Assembly (NCBI RefSeq): GCF_900607235.1
Contig: NZ_LR027853.1
Location: 62,001 to 126,000, forward strand
Direction: 5' to 3'
Length of the DNA stretch: 64,000 nt
DNA from: Olivibacter jilunii
GTDB taxonomy: Bacteria > Bacteroidota > Bacteroidia > Sphingobacteriales > Sphingobacteriaceae
Shown here one piece after another: positions 63,279-64,000 of the stretch (position 1 is the stretch's first letter; the number at the start of each line of letters is the position of its first letter). Position numbers and translations under genes: made by a program. A model generated the notes under the pieces. The model ran no database searches and was not told where the DNA came from. It was given only the letters and a program-made list of their open reading frames with translations.

Positions 63279-64000
63279 ATGAGAAGAAGAGAACTATTAA
63301 AATATTTGTCGATGCTGCCTGCCGGTGGATTCATCACCCCTTATGTAGACGGGAATAGATTATTATGGCTGGATAAGGAGCGGCGGGGTCGAGAGCTATT
63401 CAAAGAATTGGGCGTACGTACTTTTATCAACGCTGCCGGAACCTATACTGCTATGACGGGATCCCTTATGCGACCGGAAGTACTGGAAGCGATAAACTAC
63501 AGTGCAACGGATTTTTGCATGCTGGATGAATTGCAAGATAAAGTAGGTGAAAAAATTGCGAGTTTGGTACATGCGGAATCTGCCGTCGTAACAGCAGGAT
63601 GTTTTTCCGCTATGACTTTGGGATTGGCCGGAATATTAACGGGCCTTGACGAAGAAAAAGCAATTCAGTTACCCCACCTAATGGGAACCGATATGAAGTC
63701 GGAGGTGATCTGTCAAAAAGGGCATGAAATTGTTTATACCCATGCGCTTAAAAATACGGGTTGTAAAATTGTGATGGTAGAAACGAGGGAAGAGCTTGAG
63801 CAAACCATTAATGAACGAACGGCGTTGATGTTCTTTCTTAACGTACAGGCTGACAAAGGTAGCATCATGCACGAGGAGTGGGTCTCGATTGCAAAAAAAC
63901 ATGGTGTTCCCACCATGATTGATATCGCGGCTGACGTACCACCTGTTTCCAACTTGTGGAAATTTCATGAAATGGGCTTTGATTTAGTGTGCGTATCTGG
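63279..64000 (+). CDS. SelA-like PLP enzyme with twin-arginine-like signal, partial at window end
   Basis: The first 240 codons of a gene that runs off the window. The N-terminus MRRRELLKYLSMLPAGGFIT looks like a twin-arginine signal. The body matches the SelA/D-glucosaminate-6-phosphate ammonia-lyase family of fold-type I PLP proteins: FINAAGTYTAMTGSLMRPEV, HAESAVVTAGCFSAMTLGLA, and MIDIAADVPP with the Asp that contacts the PLP pyridine nitrogen. The window ends at VCVSG, just before the expected lysine. Such enzymes eliminate ammonia from amino acids or amino-sugar acids to give enamines, the substrate class of RidA. It starts 12 bases after the transporter gene. Confidence 0.85.
   Translation, partial: MRRRELLKYLSMLPAGGFITPYVDGNRLLWLDKERRGRELFKELGVRTFINAAGTYTAMTGSLMRPEVLEAINYSATDFCMLDELQDKVGEKIASLVHAESAVVTAGCFSAMTLGLAGILTGLDEEKAIQLPHLMGTDMKSEVICQKGHEIVYTHALKNTGCKIVMVETREELEQTINERTALMFFLNVQADKGSIMHEEWVSIAKKHGVPTMIDIAADVPPVSNLWKFHEMGFDLVCVS

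Overview
The window looks like a chromosome segment of a Bacteroidota bacterium, most likely from Sphingobacteriaceae or a close relative. The support is: four SusC/SusD pairs, three ECF sigma factor/FecR regulatory pairs, Bacteroidota-type promoters (TTTG, 19-20 bp, TAnnTTTG) in front of both tRNA genes, weak use of Shine-Dalgarno sites, a DUF4290 protein and a UMF1-type transporter. The genus cannot be fixed from the sequence alone. No phage genes, insertion sequences, rRNA or CRISPR arrays were seen.

Layout. 1-1.9 kb: a VOC protein, a decayed AraC-type regulator on the minus strand and a stand-alone CheB methylesterase domain. 1.9-12.6 kb: housekeeping block with tRNA-Leu, tig-clpP-clpX, AMP nucleosidase, a cystathionine beta-synthase-type enzyme, and on the minus strand murA (Asp in place of the fosfomycin-target Cys), a DUF4290 protein and a UvrD/PcrA helicase. 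13.2-21.4 kb: a DUF1080 lipoprotein, a Nudix hydrolase, then a tight block of PorV/PorQ-like protein, helix-hairpin-helix/outer-membrane protein, ComEC and RecQ. 21.5-29 kb: locus A (sigma, FecR, SusC, SusD). 29-32.7 kb: MFS transporter, LutA-like protein, tRNA-Thr and an exported sugar isomerase/epimerase. 32.9-40.3 kb: locus B (sigma, FecR, SusC, SusD, no enzymes). 40.8-51.8 kb: locus C (SusC, SusD, exported sugar isomerase/epimerase, exported Gfo/Idh/MocA oxidoreductase, and a 1131-residue protein with HEAT-like repeats and two DUF1080 domains). 52.4-64 kb: locus D (sigma, FecR, SusC, SusD, then an exported amidohydrolase, an exported RidA, an exported RraA-like protein, a BASS-family transporter and a SelA-like PLP enzyme cut by the window end).

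How the genes work together. Loci A, B and D have the trans-envelope signalling layout in which an outer-membrane SusC with an N-terminal STN domain reports substrate to FecR, which controls the ECF sigma factor. Locus C lacks these and its SusC lacks STN; its enzymes match a redox (3-keto-sugar) route of glycoside breakdown and it has no recognisable glycoside hydrolase. Locus D is the best candidate for an undescribed system: deacylase, PLP ammonia-lyase-like enzyme, enamine/imine deaminase and a 2-keto-acid aldolase-like protein all carry export signals, suggesting a periplasmic pathway that deacylates and deaminates an amino compound and passes a keto acid to the symporter.

Between genes the window holds unusual inverted repeats: each of the three fecR-susC gaps has a different hairpin, a 21-bp perfect hairpin with extra direct copies lies between sigma and FecR of locus B, several gaps carry short word-repeat tracts, and a palindrome one base away from the classical PurR/LacI-type operator follows the locus C isomerase gene.
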